From Allolobophora icterica (Eukaryota > Annelida > Clitellata > Crassiclitellata > Lumbricidae): a DNA stretch of 64,000 nucleotides. The notes under the pieces are model-generated. The model was not told the DNA's origin. It saw only the letters and a program-made list of their open reading frames with translations, and did not search any database. The DNA is taken from NCBI GenBank assembly GCA_963556255.1, contig OY744613.1, positions 52,888,949 to 52,952,948 on the forward strand, written 5' to 3'. Positions 43,031 to 53,861 of this stretch are shown in pieces. Both the position numbers and the translations under genes were made by a program. Every line of letters begins with the position of its first letter. Within the stretch, counting starts at the first letter, position 1.

Positions 43031-44404
43031 CAGAAAAAACATTCATCGCTCTATCCGCTGTCAGCATGCCCACGTGGAGCGCAGTCCATTTATGACTCAT
43101 ATTGGACCCGTATACCTGTATAGTCCAGGTGGGTCCCATCTGAAGCCCACGAAAATGATGGTACGGCCAATGCGCACAGTCAGTACAGTATGCGCTAAAA
43201 TAAAGTATGCTCTTAGGTAATCAGGTACGCACGTGTAGGCCCATGTCCAAAACACATACCTGATTACCTGAGAGGTCGATAGCAAGTCTAAGCGACTTGA
43301 TCAGTCGGTAAGGATGCAAATTATGTCAGTTGCTAACTGATCAAGTCAGTCGCTAACTCCTTAGCGACCGACTCCGTGTAGGCCCTATTACAATGACACA
43401 CTTCTGCGTTATTTATCCAGGGACTCTACACACACATTCAGCAACCATTTAGAAACTATTCTCCTTCGCCAGGATTTTACTGGGAGTGCATTTGATTAGG
43501 CATATTGAAAATCGTTTCCGTAGACTCCAAATTTGGAAAGAGCTAGGCCTACATAAGGCTATAAGTTCAGGACATTTCCACTGTTAATTCGTCTGATCTG
43601 CCTCGTCGATTCTATTTCCCAATATTAAATATGAAACACATGGCTGCCCATGTTCAATGTCATTGTTATAAACTTTGCGTCAGGTTTGTTGCAAGATGTA
43701 CCGTATAGCATTGGTCGACTAAACAATACGAACGGAACGATAAAAATAGGAGAGACTTTAGTATTTGATAATTCCATGGTAGGCCTAATCCTGGGTTTTA
43801 GCGTCGGAAATTATTTACATTGCATGAGCGATGAAAACGTTTCACAGTTAAACTCAAACAAGAAGTTGGAAGATTGATGAAAATATCAATGAAACTAGAA
43901 GCCGGATGATCGATTAAAATATTACATAGTTAAAGTCAAACTAGTAGTTGGAATTGCGATGAAAATCTCTCGTTTTAGTGCCGATATTATTCCCGTGTAT
44001 GACCGATGAAAACATTTTATAGTAAAACTCGAACTAGAAGTTGGATGAACGACGATTATTTATTGTATATTGTATTAGAACGTTTCAATGAAAATAATTT
44101 CCGACGCTAAAACCCAGGATTACCATTCCATCTTGAATCATAACGGTGCTAGCCCGAAATTATCATATTGATGGTAAAATTTAAAAACCAATGGCTTGAG
44201 GGTACACGGTGAAACGTGTCCCAGGTAACCTTGACCTAAGCTAGTTGACTGCCAACAGGACAAGCTGATGAACCTCAGGTTCCTTTCATCTTACATTGAG
44301 CTTTCTGTCTAGGAAGGGTATTTGCAATGATTTTTTATGCCGGTACAGGACATCTGACGTTATACATTTTATTCATTTGGTGAAATTTGAGTCAGAATGC
44401 GCAG
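43031..44404. repeat. Duplicated flank with minisatellite relics
   Basis: Inverted counterpart of 3,421-4,690. 43,215-43,272 has short inverted arms (GGTAATCAGGTA / TACCTGATTACC), and nearby words GACTTGATCAGT repeat. 43,860-44,060 has degenerate units related to the 36-bp minisatellite. The 75-codon plus frame at 43,650-43,877 is not recognised and its paralogue at 3.6 kb is broken. Confidence 0.5.
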
Positions 44405-47061
44405 TTAACCCATTTACCGCCGCTATTAGAAATAGCCACCGGATTAAGCTGTAACTGATACTGGGTCATCAATATGATGCCAATAAACTTCTGACAGTGC
44501 ATTTTTATTGGAATTATATGTAGTGTCCTAGTTATAGGACGTTGCGTTTTCGCAACTTCGGCGGGAATGATGTATTTGTTTATTATAATAATGTTCTATT
44601 AGTTATCGATTGTGTTCGCGGTCATTTCAATAAAAATGTTTGAGCTTGCTGTAAACTGAATAAGTTCAATGTCACTTGTTTCCATGGTATTCAGCAAGGC
44701 ACTTGGCGTGCATGCGATACACGTGTAGTACAGGGCTGTAGTGGTAAAATTTGAGGTGAGTATACGCTACCGGTGACCAGCGGCGTAAAAAAAAATTGAA
44801 GACATTTTTTTAGGAAAAATTTCTGACTTTTCACCAATTCTCAGAAAATTTTAAGACTTTTTACGATTTTGTCTCTGAAAAAGTTGATGACCTTTTTTTT
44901 TTTTTTTTTAGTCATTCGCCCTAAAAACCTCTCTTTTTGAAAAATTTTCGTTCCCAGAGGTAAGTATACGCTGTATACCCGCGTATACCCTCGTCTACAG
45001 CCATGAGTATACGCTCTCAAATTTCTCTAGAGGTAAGTATACGCTGTATTGTATTGTATTGTATTTGGATATTTATAAAGCGCTTCTAGCGGGAGGGCCA
45101 TTCAGAAGCGCTCCCAGTACGAGAGACCCCGAGAGAAAAAGCAAGTTTTAAGAAACTTAAAAGAGGAAGAGACGTTACCTGAGAGAATAGAAGAACGAAC
45201 GTACGGAGGAAGCTCATTCCAAAGAGCAGGGCCAATGGAGGCAAAAGACCTAGATTGAGCCAGAGAAGTCCTGACACGGGGAACGAGGAGGTCCAAGCGG
45301 TCAGATGAACGAAGAGGACGAAGAGAAGCAGCAGAGTGAGGGCGATGAATTAAGTCACATAAATATTTTGGAGCGAAACCAAGTTGAGCCTTACACACAA
45401 GGATGAGGACCTTAAATTGGATGCGGGCAGAAAGCGGGAGCCAGTGGAGTTCTTCTGTCATAAAGGTGGTGATATGAGAGAATCGAGGAAGACGGGCAAT
45501 TAATCTAGCAGCAGCATTGAGAACGGACTGAAGAGGAGCAAGACGGACTTTAGGAAGACCAATGAGGAGGGAATTGCAATAGTCAAGTCTAGAGCAGACA
45601 AATGCATGGACAATTGAAGTGAAAATTGGAGATGAGAGAGAGCGACGGATAGCTCTAAGGCGCCTTAGGTGAAAATAGGAAGTGCGAGTGAGTTTGGAAA
45701 TGTGTTCAGTAAAGGTGAGAGAATTGTCAAGGGTCACTCCTAGATCACGAACGCTAGACGAGAAGGTTAAAAGCGGAAACCTTTGAGACAGCACAGCAAA
45801 GTCGAGTTTTAGAAGTTGCTGAGGAGTGCCAAACCAGATATATAGGGTTTTGGAAGAATTAAGGGAGAGGCGATTGCAAGACATCCAGGTATGAAGATCA
45901 TGAGAAAGAGCTTCGATGCGCTGAGCAAGAAGAAGCTGAGAGGAAGGAGGCCCATGGACATAAGCCTGGACATCGTCAGCAAAGAGATGGCCTGAAGCCC
46001 CATGGATGGGGAGCAGAGATGGGATACCGGCCGTGTACAAAATAAAGAGGAGAGGGCCTAGAACAGAGCCCTGCGGAACACCCAGTTTGATAGGGACCCA
46101 CAGAGTTCTAGATTCACCAGAGATAACCATCTGAGTGCGATCAGACAGGTATGACCGGAACCACTGGAGAGGGGGGCCCTTCAGACCGCAAGAGGTCTCA
46201 AGGCGCTGTAGAAGAATGGTGTGGTCAACCATGTCAAAGGCTGAGGAGACATCATATAGCGCCAGAAGAGTGAGTTCGGACCTATCAACAGCTGAATAAA
46301 TTTCAGAAAGCAAAGACAGGAGGGCTGTTTCAGTGGAGTGGTGAGCCCTAAAACCTGATTGAAAGGGAGGTAGAAGTCCAGATTGTTCCAGATAGGGAAG
46401 AAGTTGAAGAGAGACAAGGCGTTCAAGGGTTTTGGAGAGAAATGATAGATTAGAGATTGGACGGTAGTTTTGGGGGAGGTTTGTGTCAAGATTGGGCTTC
46501 TTGAGTGAGGGAAAAACAATGGCCCTCTTTTGCGAGGCGGGGACACAACCTTCAGAGAGGGACCTATTAAACAGATAAAGCAGAAATGGGGCAAAATCGT
46601 CTAAAATGTCACTAAGAATGAAAGGGGGAAGAGGATCTAATTCACAAGAATTTAAATTAACTGATGAAAGAACTGTACGAAGGTCCGAGTACAGTATGGG
46701 ACGGAAATCGTCAAAAACAGAAAACGTTGTGGTAAAGGTCGGTGGAGGAGCATCCGATGTGGAGGCTCTAAGTCGATCAGTCTTTTCCGTGAGCATAGTC
46801 AAGAATTCATTTGCGGAGAAGGGAGGAATTTCTGAAGGGCGAGAAGGCCGGCCCAGCAGACCCGAGATGGAAGACCAAAGGCGTCTTGGGTTTTTGAGAT
46901 TGCGTGAGACCAGCTTTTCCCAGTGAGCAGCCTCCTTGCGATGGTAGAGACGATGAAGGGCACGAAGCTGGGTAATCCAGGCCAACCGGTCATTGGGATC
47001 CTTGGTCCGGCGAGATCGTCGCTCCAAGCAACGGGTGCGACGTTGGCGGCAAATGGGTTAA
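44405..47061. mobile_element. TTAA element enclosing an L2/CR1 retroelement
   Basis: TTAA at 44,405-44,408 and 47,058-47,061 flank inverted ends CCCATTTACCGCC and GGCGGCAAATGGG (one mismatch). It is piggyBac-like by its TTAA/CCC ends, but no piggyBac transposase is visible. About 640 bp of own sequence lies left of the retroelement tail, including repeated GTATACGCT words at 44,760-45,040. On the right the retroelement begins within about 15-20 bases of the TIR. Confidence 0.7.
45102..47027 (-). CDS. L2/CR1-type non-LTR reverse transcriptase (5'-truncated)
   Basis: A 641-codon frame with no ATG start (it opens at TTG and is in frame further upstream to the element junction). Reverse-transcriptase motifs run in order: NYRPISNLSFLSKTLERLV (about 187-205), FQSGFRAHHSTETALL, motif A YDVSSAFDMVDH (about 258-269), GVPQGSVLGPLLFIL (about 316-330), motif C FADD (about 349-352) and SLNSSKTLYIWFG. 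The family C-terminal region LHWLPLSARIQFKVLILV follows. The catalytic aspartates are present. The endonuclease domain is absent, so this is a truncated insert lacking autonomous retrotransposition. The 3' end has GAAGCGCTTTATAAATATCC and an (AATAC)n tail. It is intact over its length, so the insertion is young. Confidence 0.88.
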   Translation of the reverse strand: MERRSRRTKDPNDRLAWITQLRALHRLYHRKEAAHWEKLVSRNLKNPRRLWSSISGLLGRPSRPSEIPPFSANEFLTMLTEKTDRLRASTSDAPPPTFTTTFSVFDDFRPILYSDLRTVLSSVNLNSCELDPLPPFILSDILDDFAPFLLYLFNRSLSEGCVPASQKRAIVFPSLKKPNLDTNLPQNYRPISNLSFLSKTLERLVSLQLLPYLEQSGLLPPFQSGFRAHHSTETALLSLLSEIYSAVDRSELTLLALYDVSSAFDMVDHTILLQRLETSCGLKGPPLQWFRSYLSDRTQMVISGESRTLWVPIKLGVPQGSVLGPLLFILYTAGIPSLLPIHGASGHLFADDVQAYVHGPPSSQLLLAQRIEALSHDLHTWMSCNRLSLNSSKTLYIWFGTPQQLLKLDFAVLSQRFPLLTFSSSVRDLGVTLDNSLTFTEHISKLTRTSYFHLRRLRAIRRSLSSPIFTSIVHAFVCSRLDYCNSLLIGLPKVRLAPLQSVLNAAARLIARLPRFSHITTFMTEELHWLPLSARIQFKVLILVCKAQLGFAPKYLCDLIHRPHSAASLRPLRSSDRLDLLVPRVRTSLAQSRSFASIGPALWNELPPYVRSSILSGNVSSSFKFLKTCFFSRGLSYWERF

Positions 47062-47298
47062 AATGTCTATTATGAAGGTTACAATATTTGAAAACTCATC
47101 CAAGTGACTAATATTTAATAAGATCTTGAGTACAGTCACAAAAATACTTTGACTGTCAACCTACATACTAGTGCTACTTGGGATACAACAAGGATAATAG
47201 CTACTGCTGAATAATCTGTTAGGTATTTTCTATTAGACTAGTTGTAATAAATATTTCTTGACGTCTGAGCCACTTACATTATTTTTTTATGTTGAATT
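47062..47298. other. Spacer between TTAA element and ZNF-B
   Basis: AT-rich, no gene or repeat recognised apart from its mirror copy at 53,862-54,098. Confidence 0.4.
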
Positions 47299-48290
47299 AT
47301 GTTATGCAAAGACACAAAACCATTCAAATGCAAAATTTGTGGGATAAAATTTGCAAGATATCACAGACTGAGACGCCACACAAAGAGAATCCACACAGGA
47401 GAAAAGCCTCACTTATGTGAATTATATGCGGCAAAAACATTTGGAAGTTTTCGTGGTCTGAGGTACCATACATTCAGAAGACAATTGGCCATACAGATGC
47501 CAGTTTTGTGGCAAAAACAGTTGGAAGTGCTCGTGCTCTTAATTCAGCATACTCATGCAAGAGAAAGTCCATACACATGTGAATATTGTTACAAATCATT
47601 TGTCAAATCTGGAAGTTTGATTACCCACGTGATAACTCATAGGCCTACAGGAGAAAAACCAAAAACTATCTTGTGTTAGTTCTTTGAACATTCATCTTCG
47701 AATGCATATTGGAGGCAAACCATACAAATGTAAGTTATGTGGTGCAACATACAGGACACCGACACTACTGAAACAACATGGAAGATCTCATACTGGAGAA
47801 CCAATTTGGGAATATAATATTTGTGAAAAACGGCTTCTTAGTGCTGGTTCTTTGAACAAACATCTTCGAAGACACAGTGAAGATAAACCGTTCAAATTCC
47901 TGTTTTGCGATAAATCATACATACAAGTGCACTAAATACCATGAACGGTCTTATACTGGAGAAAGGCCATTCAAGTGCAATTTATGCCAGAAATCATATA
48001 CAATGAACCGTTCTCTCATAGTACACATGAGAACCCATACAGGAGAGAAACCATACAAATGCAAGTTGTGTGATGAAGCCTATGAAGTGCAACTAAGAAA
48101 CCATGAAGAATTTCATACTGGAGAAAAGCGATTCAAATACAATTTATGCCAGAAGTCGTATAGAAAGAAACCAAATTTAAGACTACACATGAGTAAGCAT
48201 ACAGAAGAGAACGCATAGGCTACAAATGTCAACTACGTCACAAATCATTTAAATATCATTCTCTTTAAAATCACCACAAAAAGAGACACA
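47299..48290 (+). pseudogene. ZNF-B4, best-preserved ZNF-B locus
   Basis: Three overlapping frames (47,299-47,679; 47,684-47,935; 47,877-48,218) together encode about nine C2H2 fingers, for example FKCKICGIKFARYHRL, YTCEYCYKSFVKSGSLITH, YKCKLCGATYRTPTLLKQH and [16 protein letters not shown]. At least three frameshifts are needed to join them. One lies within 47,430-47,540, where the frame reads QLAIQMPVLWQKQLEVL while the shifted frame reads the finger YRCQFCGKNS. One finger has lost a cysteine (CELYAAKTF). Unlike ZNF-A it has no CGICDELL tail. It crosses the Y edge (47,922) and the X' edge (48,054) without a break, so this is the ancestral junction. A degraded gene is more likely than an intron-rich one. 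Confidence 0.75.
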
Positions 48291-49266
48291 ATGGAGACAA
48301 ACCACAGAATGTAATTTAGATCGAGTAGTTTTGTACACATGTAGCAAAATATTTTAGTGTGGAGCTTGTCATCAGTGTTTTTTTACCAAGAAGTTTACTG
48401 AAAAATCATTCGACAACCTCACTTGAGATAAGTGAATTATTCCACAAAGGTGACCATTCGCAGATAGATCTATAATTCGGTCATGTTGATCAAACACAGA
48501 GAAAAGCAAAATCTGGAGGCACTTGGAAAACATAGGGGCCTACATCATTTCTTTTTGAAAAAAGCGTTCGTAATTTTCGATCCAGCTTCTAATTATATTA
48601 TTTCTTTTTCGTGTTCGCAAATTTCCTTATCTGCCTCATGATAGCCTAGACTTGGTCATTTTCAAAAAATCTTTTAAATTATGAGTCTTCGTTTGCTCAA
48701 ATTATATCCGTTTGGTTTGAACTGAGAATAGAAATGGTATAAACATTAAAGCTGAAGTGCTGCAATGCAGACTGAAGTGGAGAGAAATAATAGGAATCAA
48801 CAGTTACACTTGCAGAGCTATTGACAAATAGAAATGAACAATGTATAGCCTTTCATTTATCCAATACATATTCGGGTAAAGTGGCACAATTAAATAATTA
48901 TTATACTAGCACTGTGTACTTATTAGAGCTTAGCTGGTTAGAGGATGCAGAAGAAACATATCTTGAAACTGATATCTGCTCTGGTGGTGATGTGTAATAA
49001 ATATATGCGTAATTTACGACCTGCAGGCTGCAGGCTACTTATTTCAAGGCTAAGAACAGAATTAAATGTAGGCCAATCACAGATATCACCAAAGAGAAGA
49101 AAACAACAAAAATTCAGAATAATGGCCAAACAAAATGTCCAACACATAACCAAAGTAGAAGGACATTAATTTTATAACTTAATACATCATAAATGTGATG
49201 ACAATAGGCTTAAAAATCAAAAGGTCTAAAATAGTCTCACAAAATAATGTAGAGTAATCCGCTCTG
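48291..49266. repeat. Spacer between ZNF-B4 and the TTAA element (in X')
   Basis: Mirror of 28,653-29,640. No gene. Confidence 0.6.
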
Positions 49267-49529
49267 TTAACACGTTCACCGCCACCATATTTTCCTCCCC
49301 ACGCCACAGAAAAGTGTGAAAAGTTTTAAAAGTGGTATACATTCATACATACATACATACATACATACATACATACACACATACATACATACATGCATAT
49401 ACACGTACATAAATACATATATACATGCACACGTACATGCATATATATACATACATACATGTATGCACACGTACATACATACATACATACATACACACAC
49501 GTATATACATACATACACACATACATACA

Positions 49530-49563
<34 letters not shown>

Positions 49564-50229
49564 CATGCATACACACGACATACATACACACATACATACA
49601 TACATACACACATACATATGTATACGTACACACATACATACATACATACATACAATACATATATGTATGTATGCATACATGTATATATGTATGTATACAT
49701 ATGTATGTGTCCATAAATGCATACATACATGCATGCATGTATGCATGTATGTATGCGTGCATGCATGTATGTATGTATGTATGTATGTATGTATGTATAT
49801 ATGTATGTATGTATGTGTGCATGTACACATTTATGTATATACACATGTATGTATATACATGCATACTTGCATGTACATGCATCTATGTATGTATGTATGT
49901 ATGTATGTATTTATGTATGTATGTACGTGTGCATGTATATACATATATACATGTATGTATGTATGTATGTATGTATGTATGTATGTAGGTTGTGTGTATG
50001 TACTATGTATGTATGTATGTATGTATGTATGTATGTACGCACATGTATGTATGTACGTGTGTATGCATGCATGTATGTATGTATATACATGCATGTATGT
50101 ATGTATGTATGTACAGTTGTTCATGCATGTATTTATGTACATACATATAGTACGAGTTATCTCGTACTCGGCGCCATAGGTCACAAAATAATATACGAGT
50201 TATCTCGTACTCGGCGGTGAACGTGTTAA
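49267..50229. mobile_element. TTAA element with microsatellite (X' copy)
   Basis: Mirror of 27,694-28,652, with TTAA at 49,267-49,270 and 50,226-50,229 and CACGTTCACCGCC ends. It is 4 bp longer than the X copy; the difference lies in the tetranucleotide tract (about 49,340-50,145). Open frames of up to 287 codons across the tract are repeat artefacts. Confidence 0.88.
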
Positions 50230-50583
50230 ATAACTAGTCTAGTCCAAGTATTTGTGCAGCAAAATTTAATATTTAACAATAAAGTTTTCAAGTAGTGGAA
50301 CCCAGAACGAAAGACTTTACTGAGTCTTTAGTAAGTAAAGCATAAAATTTAATTTTGATGACCTGCAGCAGTTCTACAGTCTAACAATTATAAATCTGAG
50401 AAGGCGACAACTTAGATTAGTGGTGCCTATAAGGATGAAACTTTTGGGCTCTCTACATCAGAATGCCTATTGTCTACATATTCTGAAATTAAAGTGGTAT
50501 CTATGCATCCCAACTCCTCTGTAGCATCTTTTCTTTATCTGAAATTACAATTAATTCGAATCGTAAGTACATGGAACCATATT

Positions 50584-51726
50584 TCAGCAAAGGTCAGCAA
50601 CTAAGTCATCAGGTGGAGAGAATCGATGGCTAGAACAATGCTCTAGAAATTCCATTTCTTTTTCAAGCAATTCGTCACATATACAACATCCAAAAGATTG
50701 TGAAAAAGACGCTTTTCCATCCAAAGGACATTTCAATTTGCTAATACACAGACATTCTCCATTTGTAATCTCCGGTAAAGGATATGCAGTTCCAATAGAA
50801 TCCGGAAATCTGTTCTTTGAGAAAAGTTCATTTGGTTTATCTGTATTACTACAGGTGATGAAATGATCAGATAGGTTAGCAGTTACTTCACTTCCCATTT
50901 TTAGATCCTCTGGCTGAGTTCCTCCATGCAGTTTAAACCTCTTCGATGAAGAAATGGTCTTGGTATAAAGTTTATTGTGCACGTGTTGCTTCTCAGTTGC
51001 ATAAGTTCTTCTGTGCGTCTTTAGTTCGCAAATTTGTGTGAATCCTTTACTACAAACCTCACATATGTATGGCTTTTCGCCAGTATGGGTTCTCATGTGC
51101 GTTTTCAGATGACTAAGATTAGCAAATGATTTCTGACATAGCTGGCACATGTATGGTTTTTCGCCAGAATGGGCTCTCATGTGCGTTTTCAGATTACCAC
51201 CTTCAGTAAATGATTTCAGACATAGCTGGCACCTGTATGGTTTTTCTCCGGTATGGGTTCTCATGTGCCTTTTCAGATTACCACCTTCAATAAATGATTT
51301 CAGACATAGCTGGCACCTGTGTGGTTTTTCACCAGTATGGGATCTCATGTGCCCTGTCAAATTACTAGTATGAGCAAATGTTTTCTGACATAGGTGGCAC
51401 CTGTATGGCTTTTCTCCTGTATGGGTTCTCATGTGCCCTTTCAAATGACGAGCTTGAGCAAATGTTTTCTGACATAACTGGCACCTGTATGGTTTTTCTC
51501 CTGTATGGGTTCTCATGTGCCCTTTCAAATGACGAGCTTGAGCAAATGTTTTCTGACCTAACTGGCACCTGTATGGTTTTTCTCCTGTATGGGTTCTCAT
51601 GTGTTTTTTCAGATAATCATGATTAGCAAATGATTTCTGGCAGAACTTGCACCTGTATGGTTTTTCTCCTGTATGGGTTCTCATGTGCCTTTTCAGACGA
51701 TCATCCCTAGAAATGTTTTCTGACAT
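50584..51726 (-). CDS. C2H2 zinc-finger protein ZNF-A5 (inverted copy of ZNF-A3)
   Basis: Encodes the same protein as ZNF-A3, including both defective fingers (CQLG in finger 2; HRRTY in the last finger), the half first finger and the ADLC ending. First ATG at 51,726; the frame opens at a GTG at 51,735. If the X/X' duplication is real, these are two genes that have not yet diverged. If X and X' are alleles misplaced in the assembly, they are one gene. Confidence 0.8.
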   Translation of the reverse strand: MSENISRDDRLKRHMRTHTGEKPYRCKFCQKSFANHDYLKKHMRTHTGEKPYRCQLGQKTFAQARHLKGHMRTHTGEKPYRCQLCQKTFAQARHLKGHMRTHTGEKPYRCHLCQKTFAHTSNLTGHMRSHTGEKPHRCQLCLKSFIEGGNLKRHMRTHTGEKPYRCQLCLKSFTEGGNLKTHMRAHSGEKPYMCQLCQKSFANLSHLKTHMRTHTGEKPYICEVCSKGFTQICELKTHRRTYATEKQHVHNKLYTKTISSSKRFKLHGGTQPEDLKMGSEVTANLSDHFITCSNTDKPNELFSKNRFPDSIGTAYPLPEITNGECLCISKLKCPLDGKASFSQSFGCCICDELLEKEMEFLEHCSSHRFSPPDDLVADLC

Positions 51727-52832
51727 AACTGACACCTGTATGATTTTTCTCCCGTATGGGTTCTTGTATTTGCAATCAGACTCAATTAATTGTTAATTAC
51801 ACTTTTTTCAGTATTTTGACAATACGTGTTCTTTGACGAGATCTTAGATGATCACCTTGAGCATGCGGTTTCAGAAATAATTCATATCTGTGTAGTTTTT
51901 AAATGATTCGTATGTGCTTTTCCAATAACCAGATTTCAAACAAAGTTGTTGAAATTTGTATAGTTTTTGATAAGCCTATTTTCTGGTAGGCACAAGTTTC
52001 AAAGGAACTGTCTTATGTAAACTGTTTCTGCATTTGTTGTTTTCATAGTCTTTCCAGTTTGATTTCAACCGAATATGAAACAGATGATTATTGAGAAAGT
52101 TGTAGTCAAATACATCCACTGTAATGTTCTTGATTAAGGTTAATGAGATGCAGACATTGTCTTATAACTGGATGTTGAAGCTCTAACAGAATGTCGAGCG
52201 TCTTCCTCTTCTACTTGCTAAAAAGAACAGTAAATCCTCAATATTAATTTGCTGTAAAATGTAGAACATAATTTCATTGCTGATCTTTACAGTAGAATGA
52301 TTGCTTTTCATTTACTGCTCTTCATTTGTAGTTTGTGCTGAGTGCAGAGTTAGTAATAATGGCAAGACACAGTTCCGTGAATTATTTAACTAATTATCTG
52401 CGAGGAATTTGTCTTGCTTAAACCCTTAATGTTACAGTTCTGTCTCAAAAGAGGCTAGCCTGACAACTTAACATAGATTGTATTGTATTGTGTATTCGTT
52501 TATACACTATTCAATGAAAATTCATCCACAATAATATCAATTTTAAAAGGCTCCATCTCGTATCTTCATAGTAGTTTCAAAATTTAGTAGATTAAAAAGT
52601 AGCACCGCTTAAAGTTGGCAAATTGATTTAACCGACTAAATCATATTATTTTATGAAGACATGATTTAAAACTGACAACCGAAATTTGCACTGAACACTT
52701 CAGAGATAAAAGGGACAAAAGTCTTAAATGTTCCGTTTATGTTGGTGTGTAATAAACGCAAGGGGTTAGGTTAGGGTTAACCCTGGGTTATGTGTGTCTC
52801 CATCATTCGTTCATTCGTTCGTCCGGTATTCC
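51727..52832. repeat. 5' flank of ZNF-A5
   Basis: Mirror of 25,091-26,196. No separate gene. Confidence 0.6.
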
Positions 52833-53080
52833 AGCAAGAACTTGGTCGTCCATCATACACTTTGCTTGAGCAGAGGGAACGTTGGTATGGTTTGCTTGAA
52901 GGGAAGACATCACCAGGAAGACCAAGAAATATGATGTTGGACTGGATGATGAATGAAGGAAACATGTGAGGATATAGATATATAAATATAAACAAATTAA
53001 TGGACGAGCAGAAAATAGAAAAGAATGAATTGTTTCATTCCTGCCTAAGGGCAGAACACCAAAGAAGAAGAAGAGGGTGT
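52833..53080 (+). pseudogene. RTE-like reverse transcriptase C-terminal fragment (X' copy)
   Basis: Mirror of 24,843-25,090: RERWYGLLEGKT, then SPGRPRNMMLDWMMNEGN and a stop, followed by an (AAG)n-containing tail. Confidence 0.55.
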
Positions 53081-53237
53081 GCAGCTGTTAGAGAAAGAAA
53101 GATGAAAACAAACTTCTTCAACCATCATGTGTAATGGTGATCTATTTTCTTCTTGTTCATGTCACATGCGTGCCTTAGCAAACTCAGCTACGATAAGTAC
53201 ACTGAGCGTACACTGTCGGTGGGAAGATGAGATGATG

Positions 53238-53861
53238 ATGTATGATTTATCGCAAAACAGGAATTTGAACGGTTTATCTTCACTGTGTCTTCGAAGATGT
53301 TTGTTCAAAGAACCAGCACTAAGAAGCCGTTTTTCACAAATATTATATTCCCAAATTGGTTCTCCAGTATGAGATCTTCCATGTTGTTTCAGTAGTGTCG
53401 GTGTCCTGTATGTTGCACCACATAACTTACATTTGTATGGTTTGCCTCCAATATGCATTCGAAGATGAATGTTCAAAGAACTAACACAAGATAGTTTTTG
53501 GTTTTTCTCCTGTAGGCCTATGAGTTATCACGTGGGTAATCAAACTTCCAGATTTGACAAATGATTTGTAACAATATTCACATGTGTATGGACTTTCTCT
53601 TGCATGAGTATGCTGAATTAAGAGCACGAGCACTTCCAACTGTTTTTGCCACAAAACTGGCATCTGTATGGCCAATTGTCTTCTGAATGTATGGTACCTC
53701 AGACCACGAAAACTTCCAAATGTTTTTGCCGCATATAATTCACATAAGTGAGGCTTTTCTCCTGTGTGGATTCTCTTTGTGTGGCGTCTCAGTCTGTGAT
53801 ATCTTGCAAATTTTATCCCACAAATTTTGCATTTGAATGGTTTTGTGTCTTTGCATAACAT
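53238..53861 (-). pseudogene. ZNF-B5, truncated by the X'/Y' junction
   Basis: Mirror of 47,299-47,922. Two minus-strand frames carry the first ZNF-B fingers (FKCKICGIKFARYHRL; YKCKLCGATYRTPTLLKQH; YNICEKRLLSAGSLNKH). After FLFCDKSYI the frame runs into X' sequence (IISSSHRQCTLSVL...), giving a chimeric C-terminus. The remaining fingers, present in ZNF-B4, are lost. Confidence 0.8.

Larger units (their letters stand above)
37160..47922 (+). repeat. Block Y (forward arm of the large inverted duplication)
   Basis: Every matched feature satisfies x+y=101,160 with 53,238-64,000, so the arms are at least 10.76 kb with no length change. Spot checks include a 17-nt T run (44,893 on) and the (ATACA)n array at 42,241-42,300, both equal in length in the other arm. 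The left limit is set only by the window end (64,000 corresponds to 37,160), so the duplication is longer. Confidence 0.95.
48054..53238 (-). repeat. Block X' (inverted copy of 24,685-29,865)
   Basis: Fills almost the whole spacer of the Y/Y' inverted duplication. It contains the ZNF-B 3' end (48,054-48,290), the spacer (48,291-49,266), the TTAA element, ZNF-A5 and its flanks, and the RTE fragment. Its right edge at 53,238 joins Y' with one shared base. Confidence 0.93.

Noticed and set aside
46606..46926. 106-codon frame opposite the L2/CR1 reverse transcriptase (and its mirror at 54,234-54,554)
   Set aside because: Antisense shadow of a well-supported coding region.
53162..53476. 104-codon minus-strand zinc-finger frame as a distinct gene
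   Set aside because: Its C-terminal third is block X' sequence read across the 53,238 junction; it is a chimeric remnant of ZNF-B.
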